DNA of 19,771 bases from CAZEIW01 sp964512305 (GCA_964512305.1 CAZEIW010000037.1:1-19771), one strand, 5' to 3'. Counted from the stretch's first letter, positions 7,989-15,332 are shown. Notes: generated by a model from the sequence alone, not told the origin. Program-made: numbers and translations.

Positions 7989-8335
7989 TCGGCGTCCGTC
8001 TGCGGCTCGTATGGCGCGGGGGCCGGCTCGCGCTCCGCGTCCGCCTGGCCATTGCGCTCGTCGAAGCGGCGCTCGATCAGCGACACCATCGCCGCGACCG
8101 CGGCCTGCGCGCCCGGTCCAACCGCCCGCAGGTGCACGACCGTTCCCTTCGATGCCTTGGTACGCATGACCTTGACCGGGCTCTTGGCGTCGATCCACGG
8201 CCCTTCGCTGCTCAGCGCGAACTCAACGCTCGCCTCGAAGGTCTTGGCCAGCTGCGTGAACTTGACCGACGGCCGGGCGTGCAGCCCGACCTCGTTGACG
8301 AGCAGCGCTGAACCCTGAGCGGTGTCGAACAGCAT
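7985..8335 (-). CDS. HPr-like phosphocarrier with acidic/proline C-terminal tail
   Basis: A phosphocarrier between enzyme I and the DhaM EIIA domain. The 116-aa product has the HPr active site NEVGLHARPSVKF with His19 and the later IDAKSPVKVM segment corresponding to the serine-46 region of HPr. Canonical HPr is about 85-90 aa; this one continues with about 28 residues (ERRFDERNGQADAEREPAP onward) rich in Glu, Ala and Pro, resembling an interdomain linker. It begins 11 bp after the DhaM-type EIIA stop, with GGGGA upstream, and overlaps the enzyme I start as ATGA. The tail and the gene order suggest fission of a DhaM-type EIIA-HPr-EI fusion, or alternatively the unfused ancestor. Confidence 0.92.
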   Translation of the reverse strand: MLFDTAQGSALLVNEVGLHARPSVKFTQLAKTFEASVEFALSSEGPWIDAKSPVKVMRTKASKGTVVHLRAVGPGAQAAVAAMVSLIERRFDERNGQADAEREPAPAPYEPQTDAE

Positions 8336-8346
8336 CGTTTCCCCGC

Positions 8347-8736
8347 TCAGACCGGCGACAGCTCTTCGGCGGTGCGCTGCACCACCTCGAGCGTTGCGCC
8401 GCCGGAGGCTTCGGCAGCGGCCATGACGGCCCCTTCGACGATCGGCGCGTTGCACACGACCACGCGCGGGCGCTTCGGCGCGTCGAGCATGTCGATCGCC
8501 ATCTCGCTGTTGGTCTCGGCGCCGCCCAGATCGACGAAGATGGCCACGCCCCGGTCCGACCAGGCGCGGCCGATCGCCGCGACGATCTGCGTGATGTCGG
8601 TCCCCAGCCCGCCGTCGGGGTTGCCGCCCGTGTACGCGAGCGGGACCGAATCGCCGACCATCTGCCGCACCATGTCGGCGGCGCCCTCCGCGATCTTGAT
8701 CGAATGCGACACGATGACGATTCCGACGTTGGCCAT
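8347..8736 (-). CDS. dhaM: DhaM-type PTS EIIA phosphotransferase
   Basis: The 129-aa mannose-family EIIA-like protein rephosphorylates the ADP tightly bound to DhaL. The start, MANVGIVIVSHS, carries the active-site His11 directly after the first strand, as in DhaM. The pattern GGNPDGGLGTDITQI (36-50) and the VAIFVDLGGAETNSEMA segment are diagnostic of DhaM rather than of sugar-specific EIIA-Man. Only the EIIA domain is encoded; the HPr and enzyme I parts found fused in E. coli DhaM are separate downstream genes here. GGAGAA, inside the end of dhaL, lies 7 nt before the ATG and the gap to dhaL is 2 bp. Confidence 0.93.
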   Translation of the reverse strand: MANVGIVIVSHSIKIAEGAADMVRQMVGDSVPLAYTGGNPDGGLGTDITQIVAAIGRAWSDRGVAIFVDLGGAETNSEMAIDMLDAPKRPRVVVCNAPIVEGAVMAAAEASGGATLEVVQRTAEELSPV

Positions 8737-8738
8737 GA

Positions 8739-9353
8739 TCAGTTCTCCAGAGCCTTGCACAGCGCGATCACCATCAGCGACGACGAACGCGCGCCGGGGT
8801 CCATGTGGCCGATCGACCGCTCGCCCAGGAACGACGCGCGGCCGCGCAGGGCCTTGAGCGGAATCGTCGCCTGGGCGGCCAGCTCGGCCCGGTTCTCGAT
8901 CCGATGCACCAGATCCGCCCCGCCCTGCGCCAGCTCGGCCTGCACCGGCACCAGCACGTCGAGCATCGTCTTCTGGCCGACGTCGCTCCTGCCCAGGCGC
9001 TTGAGCGCATCGATCGCCGCGCCGAACGCGCGCGCCAGGCCGCCGGGGTCGACACTGTCGGGCCACTCACGGCCGAGCGCCATGAACAGCGTCCCATAGA
9101 GCGGCCCCGAGGCGCCGCCGATCTTCGTCAGCAGCATGGTGCCGATCGCCCGAAGCGCCTCGGGTGGCTCCTTCGCGGCCACCTGGTCGATCTGCGCGAT
9201 CACGTTTTCGAATCCGCGCCGCATGTTCAATCCGTGGTCGCCGTCGCCGATGGCACGGTCGAGCTCGGTGAGCTCCTCGGCGTGCTCGATCACGATGCCG
9301 GCCATCGATTCGATCAGCCGGCGCTGCAGGGTAGCGTCCATGTCGGTCTGCAT
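8739..9353 (-). CDS. dhaL: Dihydroxyacetone kinase ADP-binding subunit DhaL
   Basis: The 204-aa subunit holds ADP/ATP permanently as a cofactor and transfers its gamma-phosphate to the ketose on DhaK. The metal and nucleotide signature LDRAIGDGDHGLNMRRG (31-47) supplies Asp32, Asp37 and Asp39. A second nucleotide-binding segment, KIGGASGPLYGT (77-88), is intact, and the C-terminus has SFLGERSIGHMDPGA, as in DhaL. The ATG at 9353 is chosen over Met5 because GAGGTGA (9360-9366) lies 6 nt upstream and includes the stop codon of the preceding ABC ATPase gene. This physically couples the transporter and kinase parts of the operon, with a 6-bp gap. Confidence 0.95.
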   Translation of the reverse strand: MQTDMDATLQRRLIESMAGIVIEHAEELTELDRAIGDGDHGLNMRRGFENVIAQIDQVAAKEPPEALRAIGTMLLTKIGGASGPLYGTLFMALGREWPDSVDPGGLARAFGAAIDALKRLGRSDVGQKTMLDVLVPVQAELAQGGADLVHRIENRAELAAQATIPLKALRGRASFLGERSIGHMDPGARSSSLMVIALCKALEN

Positions 9354-9359
9354 CGCACG

Positions 9360-10373
9360 TCACCTCAATCGCTGTCCGGCCGCGCCGAAGTACAGCGGCC
9401 GCACGAACTCGAACTGCACGCGGTCGTCGACCGCCAGCCCGGCGTCGGGATCGGCCAGCGTCACCAGCTGATGATCGCCGATCTGGACGTGCAGGTGGTA
9501 GCGGTCCCCGAGGTGCTCGATCCAGGTCACCCGGCCGGCCGCCGATCCGTTGGCCGCCTTGCGGACCCGCAGGTGCTCGGTCCGCACGCCGACGGTCTCG
9601 GTGCCCGCCGGCGCCGCCAGCCCCGGCAGCGCGGCGCGCGGGACCAGGTTGATGCGCGGGCTCCCCAGGCGCGTGGCGACATAGGTGCTCGCCGGCTCCT
9701 CGTAGATCTCGCGCGGGGTTCCGAGCTGCACGAGCCGGCCGCGGTCGAGCACGCCGATCCGGGTGGCGAGCGTCATCGCCTCGATCTGATCGTGCGTGAC
9801 GTACAGGATCGTCGCGCCGAGCTCCTGCTGGATCCGCTTGAGCTCCAGGCGCAGCTGCCCCCGCAGCTTGGCGTCGAGCGACGACAGCGGCTCGTCCATC
9901 AGGTAGATCGCCGGCCTGCGGACGAGCGCGCGCCCGATCGCCACCCGCTGCATCTGACCGCCAGACAGCTCGGTCGCCCGGCTGCGCAGCTTGTCTTCCA
10001 GCTGCAGGATGCGCGCCACCTCCGCGACCCGGGCCCGGATCGCCTCCTCCGGCCGGCGGTGCGCCGGGGAGCGCAGCGGAAACGCCAGGTTCTCGAAAAC
10101 CGAAAGATGAGGGTAGAGCGAATACTGCTGGAACACGAACGCGACGTCGCGCGCCGCCGGCGGCTCGCGCGTGACGTCGCGGCCGCCGATGTGCACGCTC
10201 CCGCCGTCGGCGGCCTCCAGCCCGGCGAGCAGGCGCAGCGTCGTGGTCTTGCCGGCCCCGGTCGGACCGAGCAGAACGACGAACTCGCCGTCCGCGGCCG
10301 CGAGCGTCAGCTCGGAAACCGCGGCCACCGTGCCGAAGCGCTTGCTGACGGCGTCGAACCGGAACTCAGCCAT
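9360..10373 (-). CDS. ABC importer ATPase (MalK/UgpC type), canonical signature
   Basis: A 337-aa CUT1-type ATP-binding subunit that powers import from the inner face of the cytoplasmic membrane. It has Walker A GPTGAGKTT (36-44), a Q-loop FQQYSLYPH (81-89), signature LSGGQMQR (136-143), Walker B IYLMDEP (156-162) and the H-loop VTHDQIEAM (192-200). A C-terminal TOBE-like region (about 235-337) includes GVRTEHLRV, the MalK-family regulatory fold. Its start overlaps the stop of the other ATPase gene by 8 bp and the dhaL start follows after 6 bp. With the second ATPase it likely forms a heterodimer, as in other polyol importers with two ATPase genes (for example GlpS/GlpT of rhizobia); that parallel is by organisation, not proven orthology. 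Confidence 0.92.
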   Translation of the reverse strand: MAEFRFDAVSKRFGTVAAVSELTLAAADGEFVVLLGPTGAGKTTTLRLLAGLEAADGGSVHIGGRDVTREPPAARDVAFVFQQYSLYPHLSVFENLAFPLRSPAHRRPEEAIRARVAEVARILQLEDKLRSRATELSGGQMQRVAIGRALVRRPAIYLMDEPLSSLDAKLRGQLRLELKRIQQELGATILYVTHDQIEAMTLATRIGVLDRGRLVQLGTPREIYEEPASTYVATRLGSPRINLVPRAALPGLAAPAGTETVGVRTEHLRVRKAANGSAAGRVTWIEHLGDRYHLHVQIGDHQLVTLADPDAGLAVDDRVQFEFVRPLYFGAAGQRLR

Positions 10374-11463
10374 TTGCGCCCGCGTGCAGAGTCGTGCGAA
10401 CCGCGCGTCCGTCGCCGCGGCGGAAGATCGACAGCCGGTCGGACCGGAAAGCGAGCCCGACCTGGTCGCCCGGGCGCGCCGGCACGTCGGAGGCGACACG
10501 CGCTTTCAGCATCACGCCCGAAGCGGTGGTCGCGGTCACGATCTGCGTCGTGCCCATGTATTCGACGCCGAACACGCGCGCGCGCAGCGCGCCGTCGCCC
10601 GACAGGCCGATGTGCTCCGGGCGCACGCCCAGCACGAATCGGGCCTCGCAGGGGTCCTCCTCGACCCTGGGCACCGCGATCGGCGCCCCGTCGACGCGGA
10701 TCTCGCGGCTGCCGGCGGGAAGCGGGCCCTCGAACGGCAGCAGGTTCATCGGATGCGAGCCGATGAACTCCGCGACGAACATCGTCGCCGGCCGCTCGTA
10801 GATGTCCTGCGGCGGCCCGAGCTGCTCGATCACGCCGTCGTTCATCACGGCGATCCGGTCGGCCATCGCCATCGCCTCCAGCTGGTCGTGCGTCACGTAG
10901 ACCGTCGTCGCGCGCAGACGGTCGTGCAGCGCCCGCAGCTCGCCGCACATGAGCGCGCGGAACTCGGAGTCGAGCGCCCCGAGCGGCTCGTCCATCATGA
11001 AAGCGCGCGGCCGCCTGACGATCGCGCGCCCGAGCGCGACGCGCTGGCGGTCGCCGCTCGACAGCCCGGAGACCGGCCGGTCGAGCAGATGCGTGATCTG
11101 CAGGATGCGCGCGGCCTCCTCGACCCGCTCGCGCAACTCGGGCCCCGGCACCCGCTGCGACTTCAGCGGAAACGCGATGTTCGCGCGCACGTTCATGTGC
11201 GGATACAGCGCGAACAGCTGGAATACGAACGCGATGTCGCGCTGCGAGGCGCGGCGGAACGTGACGTCCTCGCCGTCGAGGACGATCCGGCCCGACGTCG
11301 GCAGCTCGAGCCCGGCGATCATCCGCATCGTGGTCGTCTTGCCGCAGCCGGACGGGCCGAGCAGGCAGAAGAACTCCCCGTCGCCGACGGTGAACGACGA
11401 GTCGCGCACGGCCACCGACCCGCCGAACGCCTTGTGAAGATTCTCGACCCGGATCTGCGCCAT
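10366..11463 (-). CDS. ABC importer ATPase with atypical LSSGD signature
   Basis: The second CUT1-type ATPase, 365 aa. Walker A GPSGCGKTT (36-44), Q-loop FQLFALYPH (81-89), Walker B AFMMDEP (154-160) and H-loop VTHDQLEAM (190-198) are intact. The signature reads LSSGDRQR (134-141) instead of LSGGQ-x-R, changing positions three and five. A TOBE-like C-terminus follows (SHPMNLLPFEG, VLGVRPEHIGLSG, then VEYMGTTQIVTA). It starts 4 bp after the small membrane protein gene and ends overlapping the other ATPase gene by 8 bp. If paired with the canonical ATPase, one of the two composite ATP sites would carry the altered signature, an asymmetry known in other heterodimeric ABC proteins. Whether this subunit hydrolyses ATP efficiently is unknown. 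Confidence 0.91.
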   Translation of the reverse strand: MAQIRVENLHKAFGGSVAVRDSSFTVGDGEFFCLLGPSGCGKTTTMRMIAGLELPTSGRIVLDGEDVTFRRASQRDIAFVFQLFALYPHMNVRANIAFPLKSQRVPGPELRERVEEAARILQITHLLDRPVSGLSSGDRQRVALGRAIVRRPRAFMMDEPLGALDSEFRALMCGELRALHDRLRATTVYVTHDQLEAMAMADRIAVMNDGVIEQLGPPQDIYERPATMFVAEFIGSHPMNLLPFEGPLPAGSREIRVDGAPIAVPRVEEDPCEARFVLGVRPEHIGLSGDGALRARVFGVEYMGTTQIVTATTASGVMLKARVASDVPARPGDQVGLAFRSDRLSIFRRGDGRAVRTTLHAGANG

Positions 11464-11467
11464 CGTC

Positions 11468-11671
11468 TTACTCGGGAAGGCGCGACACGATGGTGAAGAC
11501 GACCGTGCCCGCGAGGGTGGTGACGAAGGAGTACGCATACAGCGTGATCGAGAACGGCTGCAGCAGCATCACGACCCCGGCCACGATGATCGCGGTCGCC
11601 GCGACCTGCGCCGGCGACCGGCGCAGCCACCGGGGCCAGCGGCCGCCCGTCTTCGTGCTCTCTGCGCTCAT
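11468..11671 (-). CDS. Small two-helix membrane protein of the ABC importer operon
   Basis: A 67-aa protein with a basic, hydrophilic N-terminus (residues 1-20, several Arg and Trp) and two hydrophobic segments: about 23-40 (VAATAIIVAGVVMLLQ) and about 45-63 (YAYSFVTTLAGTVVFTIV). I do not recognise a family. Its reality is supported by translational coupling: its ATG overlaps the permease stop as ATGA, and the ATPase gene starts 4 bp after its stop. It occupies a place similar to GlpU (DUF2160) beside rhizobial glycerol permeases, but its sequence does not look like DUF2160. A likely role is as an accessory or assembly factor of the importer in the cytoplasmic membrane; this is inference from context. 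Confidence 0.75.
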   Translation of the reverse strand: MSAESTKTGGRWPRWLRRSPAQVAATAIIVAGVVMLLQPFSITLYAYSFVTTLAGTVVFTIVSRLPE

Positions 11672-12621
11672 TTCCTCACCGCTCCGAACGTGATACCGCG
11701 CAGCAGGTGGCGCCGCAGCATCACGGTGAACACGAGGATCGGCAGCAGGAACAGCGTCGTGGCGGCCGCCACGGCCGGCCAGTCCTGGCCGCCTTCGCCG
11801 ATGATGATCGGGATGAAGGGCGGCGCCGTCTGCGCTTCGCCCGAGGTCAGCAGCACCGCGAACGCATATTCGTTCCAGGCGAAGATCAGGCAGAAGATCG
11901 CGGTCGCGACGATGCCGGTCGCGGCCTGCGGCAGCACCACCTTGATGAACGCCTGCAGGCGCGTGTAACCGTCGATCAGCGCCGCCTCCTCGTACTCGCG
12001 CGGGATCTCGTCGATGAATCCCTTGAGCAGCCAGATCGCGAGCGACACGTTGACGGCCGTATAGAGCAGGATCATGCCGATGCGGGTGTCCGACAGCCCG
12101 AGCTCGCGGTACATCAGGTAGATCGGGATCGCCACCGCGATGGGCGGCATCATCCGGGTCGAGAGGATGAAGAACAACAGGTCGTCCTTCAGCGGCACCC
12201 TGAAGCGCGAGAACGCATACGCAGCGGTCACCCCGAGCGCGATGGACAGCGCAGTGGAGCCGAACGCGATGATCACCGAGTTGGTGAAGCGCGGGCGGAA
12301 GTTCGAAGGCCCGACGATCACCATGCTGGCCGCGCGCGCCGTCGATTCGCACGGGCCTGCGGCCGGCGGCAGGGTCGAGATGTATTCGGCGGTCTGGCGC
12401 GAGCGGGTCCAGAACAGGTTGCAATAGCCCTCGGCCGAGGGCTTGAACAGCGCCTTCGGCGGATACGCGATCGAGTCGGGCCCCGACTTGAAGCCGGTCA
12501 GGAAGATCCAGACCAGCGGGACCAGGGTCACGATCGCGTACAGCGCGACCAGCACGAACGAGATCCGCTTTGCCGCGCCCGACGGCTCCACGACCGAGTG
12601 CGCGTAGCTGATGCCGGTCAT
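11668..12621 (-). CDS. ABC importer permease, MalG type
   Basis: A 317-aa inner-membrane permease of the CUT1 family. The first transmembrane helix (about 20-42) ends at FKSGPDSIAYPP, a typical MalG-type start of the periplasmic loop. The EAA loop that docks the ATPase is clear: EYEEAALIDGYTRLQAF (209-225) followed by IKVVLPQA. Several further hydrophobic helices fit a six-helix topology. The periplasmic stretch at about 62-112 is longer than in many MalG proteins and includes two cysteines (Cys67, Cys91) that could pair in the periplasm. Its ATG overlaps the preceding permease stop as ATGA, and its own stop overlaps the small membrane protein start. Confidence 0.93.
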   Translation of the reverse strand: MTGISYAHSVVEPSGAAKRISFVLVALYAIVTLVPLVWIFLTGFKSGPDSIAYPPKALFKPSAEGYCNLFWTRSRQTAEYISTLPPAAGPCESTARAASMVIVGPSNFRPRFTNSVIIAFGSTALSIALGVTAAYAFSRFRVPLKDDLLFFILSTRMMPPIAVAIPIYLMYRELGLSDTRIGMILLYTAVNVSLAIWLLKGFIDEIPREYEEAALIDGYTRLQAFIKVVLPQAATGIVATAIFCLIFAWNEYAFAVLLTSGEAQTAPPFIPIIIGEGGQDWPAVAAATTLFLLPILVFTVMLRRHLLRGITFGAVRK

Positions 12622-13643
12622 GACCCCCGCCCCTTCTTGACGCGGTTGAGCGCCATCACGTAGATGTTGGCCAGGCCGAACACGGTGACGAACAGGATGA
12701 CCGCGAACGCCGACGAATACCCGGTGCGCCACTTCTCGAACGCCTCGCGCTTGAGCGTGATCGACGCCAGTTCGGTGGTCGAGCCCGGCCCGCCCGAGGT
12801 CAACAGGTTGACCATGTCGAACATCTTGAAGTTCTCGATGCCCCGGAACAGGACCGCCAGCATGATGAACGGCAGCACCATCGGCAGCGTGATCGACCAG
12901 AACTGGCGCCAGCGCGAGGCGCGGTCCACCTCCGCGGCCTCGTAGATGTAGCCCGGGATCGAGCGCAGGCCGGCCAGGCAGATCAGCATCACGTACGGCG
13001 TCCACATCCAGGTGTCGACGATGATGATCGACCATGGCGCGAGCCTCACCGACCCGATCATCTCGAACGACGACGGCGGCACCCCGGTCAGGAAGGACAC
13101 CGCGTGGTTGAACAGGCCGATCTGGGGCTGGTAGAGGAAGGCCCAGAAGTTCCCGACCACCGCGGGCGAAAGCATCATCGGAATCAGGATCGCGGTGGTC
13201 CAGAAGCCGTGGCCCCGGAAGCGGCGGTCGATCAGGTACGCGAGGCCGAAACCGAGCAGCGTCTGCAGCAGGATGGTCCAGAACAGGAAGTGCGCGGTCG
13301 CCTGCATCGCCGCCCAGACATCCGGGTCGGTCAGCACCGACACGTAGTTGTCGATGCCGACCCCCAGCAGCGGCGCGTTGGGCCGGTTGGCGCGATAGTT
13401 CGTGAACGACAGCCGGATCGTCCACGCGAGCGGGAAGATGTTGATCGCGAGCAGCAGGATCATCGTCGGCGCGATGAACCACCACGCGATCGCGCGGTCC
13501 GAGAGCCCGCGCACCCGGCGCGCGAGGCCCTCGGGCGTCGCGCGCGCAGCGCGTTCAAGCAACCGCGTCTCGCCGGTCATGGCGCCCGCGCCTGCCATCG
13601 GAGCCGTGCCATCCATCGCGCCCATCCCGCCCGGGTCCCGCAT
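12618..13643 (-). CDS. ABC importer permease, MalF type
   Basis: A 341-aa CUT1 permease paired with the MalG-type subunit. A Gly/Met-rich, poorly conserved N-terminus (1-48) precedes the first transmembrane helix (about 51-74, WWFIAPTMILLLAINIFPLA) and the SFTNYRANRPNAP loop. The EAA loop is YEAAEVDRASRWRQFWSITL (234-253). The later FKMFDMVNLLTSGGPGSTTE segment is a hallmark of MalF/UgpA-type permeases. The ATG at 13643 is taken because it overlaps the binding-protein stop as TGATG; in-frame ATGs lie shortly after it (for example 13625 and 13616), so the true start could be a few residues later. An all-minus operon with overlaps on both sides implies coupled synthesis of equal amounts. Confidence 0.92.
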   Translation of the reverse strand: MRDPGGMGAMDGTAPMAGAGAMTGETRLLERAARATPEGLARRVRGLSDRAIAWWFIAPTMILLLAINIFPLAWTIRLSFTNYRANRPNAPLLGVGIDNYVSVLTDPDVWAAMQATAHFLFWTILLQTLLGFGLAYLIDRRFRGHGFWTTAILIPMMLSPAVVGNFWAFLYQPQIGLFNHAVSFLTGVPPSSFEMIGSVRLAPWSIIIVDTWMWTPYVMLICLAGLRSIPGYIYEAAEVDRASRWRQFWSITLPMVLPFIMLAVLFRGIENFKMFDMVNLLTSGGPGSTTELASITLKREAFEKWRTGYSSAFAVILFVTVFGLANIYVMALNRVKKGRGS

Positions 13644-14977
13644 CAGCGCGCGACGAGCTTGCCGTCGTCCTGGAACACCTTCTTCCAGTCCGTCACCAGC
13701 GCGTCGAGCGCGCCCTTGGCGGTTCCCTTGTCGGCGACGACGTAGTCGTGCACGCGCTTCTGCATGTCGAGCAGCAGCTGCGCGTAGGACGGCTCGGCCC
13801 AGAAGTCGATCACCATGTCCATCGACTGCAGGAACTCGGCCGCGAACGGCGCGCTCTTGACGAACCCCGGGTCCTGCAGCACGGCCTTGTGGCAGGAGTA
13901 GCCGCCGAGCGCCCACCACTTCTTCTGCACCTCGGGCGTCGCGAACCACTTGACGTACTGCAGCGCCTCCGCGCGGTGGTCCGAGTACGAAACCACCGAC
14001 ATCCCCTGTCCGCCGAGCTGCACGCCCTTGCCGTTGTCGGACGGATTGACGAAGAAGCCGATCTTGCTGCCGCCGACGTTCGGGTCCTTGTACAGACCCG
14101 GGAAGAACGCGAACCAGTTCATCATCATCGCGACCTGGCCGGACTTGAACGCGTCCAGCCCCTCCTGCATGTACGCGTTGGTCAGCCCGGGCGGCGTGCA
14201 GCACTTGTAAAGCGTCTTATAGAACTCCAGGCCCCGGACCGCTTCGGGCGAGTTGACGAAGCCGTCCATCGCATAGGGCTTCTTCGGGTCCTCGTACTTG
14301 AATCCCATCGGGTACATCACGTTGGTCACGCCCATCGTGATGCCCTCCGAGCCCCGCTCGGTGAAGATGTACGCGCCATAGACCGTCTTGCCGTCGATCG
14401 TCCGGTTCTGGAAAAACTCGGCCACCTCCTTGAACTCGCTCCAGGTCTTGGGCGGGGCGAGATCGCGGCCGACCTTCGTCTTGAACGCGGACCTGATCTC
14501 GGGCCGCGCAAACCAGTCCTTCCGGTACGTCCACCCGACCGCATCCCCCATCGCGGGCAGCGCCCAGTAGTTGGGCGTGTTCTTCGGCCATTCCGAGTAA
14601 CCCAATACCGTCGCCGGCATGAAGTCACTCATCTTGATGCCTTCCTTGTCGAAGAAGTCGTTGAGCTTGACGTAGTGGCCGCTCTCGGCGGCGCCGCCGA
14701 TCCACTGGCTGTCGCCGATGATCACGTCGCAAAGCTTGCCCTTCGAGTTCAGCTCGTTGAGGAACCGGTCGGCGAAGTTCGTCCACGGAACGAATTCGAA
14801 CTTCATCTTGATCCCGGTCTTGGAGGTGAAGTCCTTGGACAGCTCGACCAGCGCGTTTGCCGGGTCCCAGGCGGCCCAGCACAGCGTGATCGTCTTGTCC
14901 TGCGCGCCAGCCGGCGCCGCCACGGCAAGCGCCGCGGCAGTCGCAAGCGCACCCGTGATCATGTGCAGCTTTCCCAT
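13643..14977 (-). CDS. Periplasmic solute-binding protein of the ABC importer
   Basis: A 444-aa binding protein of the family 1 (MalE/UgpB-like) type that captures the solute for the two permeases. A Sec signal peptide is clear: MGKLHM, a hydrophobic Ala-rich core, and cleavage after AGA near residue 25. The mature part opens with the usual ITLCWAAWDPANALVELSKD pattern and contains many aromatic residues able to stack on a polyol or sugar (for example NWFAFFPG). The ATG at 14977 is preferred over the adjacent GTG at 14980 because AGGGAG (14984-14989) is 6 nt from the ATG but only 3 nt from the GTG. It is the first gene of the operon. The ligand is not evident from sequence; glycerol, dihydroxyacetone or a small polyol is inferred from the downstream kinase. 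Confidence 0.92.
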   Translation of the reverse strand: MGKLHMITGALATAAALAVAAPAGAQDKTITLCWAAWDPANALVELSKDFTSKTGIKMKFEFVPWTNFADRFLNELNSKGKLCDVIIGDSQWIGGAAESGHYVKLNDFFDKEGIKMSDFMPATVLGYSEWPKNTPNYWALPAMGDAVGWTYRKDWFARPEIRSAFKTKVGRDLAPPKTWSEFKEVAEFFQNRTIDGKTVYGAYIFTERGSEGITMGVTNVMYPMGFKYEDPKKPYAMDGFVNSPEAVRGLEFYKTLYKCCTPPGLTNAYMQEGLDAFKSGQVAMMMNWFAFFPGLYKDPNVGGSKIGFFVNPSDNGKGVQLGGQGMSVVSYSDHRAEALQYVKWFATPEVQKKWWALGGYSCHKAVLQDPGFVKSAPFAAEFLQSMDMVIDFWAEPSYAQLLLDMQKRVHDYVVADKGTAKGALDALVTDWKKVFQDDGKLVAR

Positions 14978-15101
14978 CACGATCTCCCTGAGTTGTATCG
15001 GACTCGATGCGCGCGATGCCCGCTGTGTGGTTCAGGTTGCCGCGAGGCTCGCAGTCGGGGCGGCGCCATGCCGTTTGTTCCTGTCTTCAAGGCACCGCTT
15101 G

Positions 15102-15131
15102 TGTTTAGCTTATGTTTATTGACTAAACAAA
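15102..15131. promoter_or_regulatory. Operator-like inverted repeat cluster (CTAAACA boxes)
   Basis: TGTTTAG (15102-15108) faces CTAAACA (15123-15129). Nested inside is TGTTTA-TTGAC-TAAACA (15113-15129), a perfect 6-bp inverted repeat with a 5-bp spacer. ACTAAACAAA (15122-15131) recurs exactly at 15236-15245. Such dyads in an AT-rich patch between divergent genes are typical of repressor or activator sites. The cognate regulator is unknown; the HTH-like protein at 5918-6352 is one candidate. Confidence 0.5.
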
Positions 15132-15235
15132 GCAAGCAAATTCATCGAGCATCGATTGTGCGGTGCAACCAGAGGAGATCGACGTCGGGCCGAAATCCCG
15201 CGCCGGCGGGCCTTCTTCACGCGATGCGGCTTTGC

Positions 15236-15245
15236 ACTAAACAAA
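15236..15245 (+). promoter_or_regulatory. Second ACTAAACAAA box
   Basis: This is an exact 10-bp repeat of 15122-15131, 114 bp downstream and about 88 bp before the GMC oxidoreductase ATG. The distance (nearly 11 helical turns) would allow looping between sites bound by the same regulator. No palindromic partner is visible here, so it may be a half-site. Confidence 0.35.
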
Positions 15246-15332
15246 ACCGCAGCGCCGCCGCGGTCTGGCGGCTTCCCGTCCGGTGGGTTCGTGCGTTAGC
15301 GTTCGGCGGACGCAGACAGGTCGGGGCTCGAC

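Larger units (their letters stand above)
14978..15332. promoter_or_regulatory. Divergent control region between the ABC-DHA kinase operon and the GMC oxidoreductase
   Basis: This 355-bp gap separates two divergent transcription units and contains no convincing gene. An AT-rich island at about 15100-15142 stands out from the GC-rich surroundings and carries repeated CTAAACA boxes in both orientations, with a further copy at 15236-15245. A short hairpin, CCCGC-GCCG-GCGGG (15197-15210), lies between the two clusters. Both transcription units probably start within or close to the AT-rich island. I could not identify a convincing -35/-10 pair for either direction. Confidence 0.55.

Noticed and set aside
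6198..10766. Two long plus-strand open frames antisense to enzyme I, dhaL and the ABC ATPase genes
   Set aside because: The minus-strand products have complete catalytic motifs; the plus-strand translations are Arg/His-rich and motif-free.
11468..11671. Assignment of the small membrane protein as GlpU/DUF2160
   Set aside because: Position in the operon is similar, but it is shorter and I see none of the DUF2160 sequence pattern, so the name is not justified.
13643..14977. Naming the binding protein GlpV
   Set aside because: It is a typical MalE/UgpB-size protein and the gene order differs from the rhizobial glpSTPQUV cluster; the ligand is unknown.
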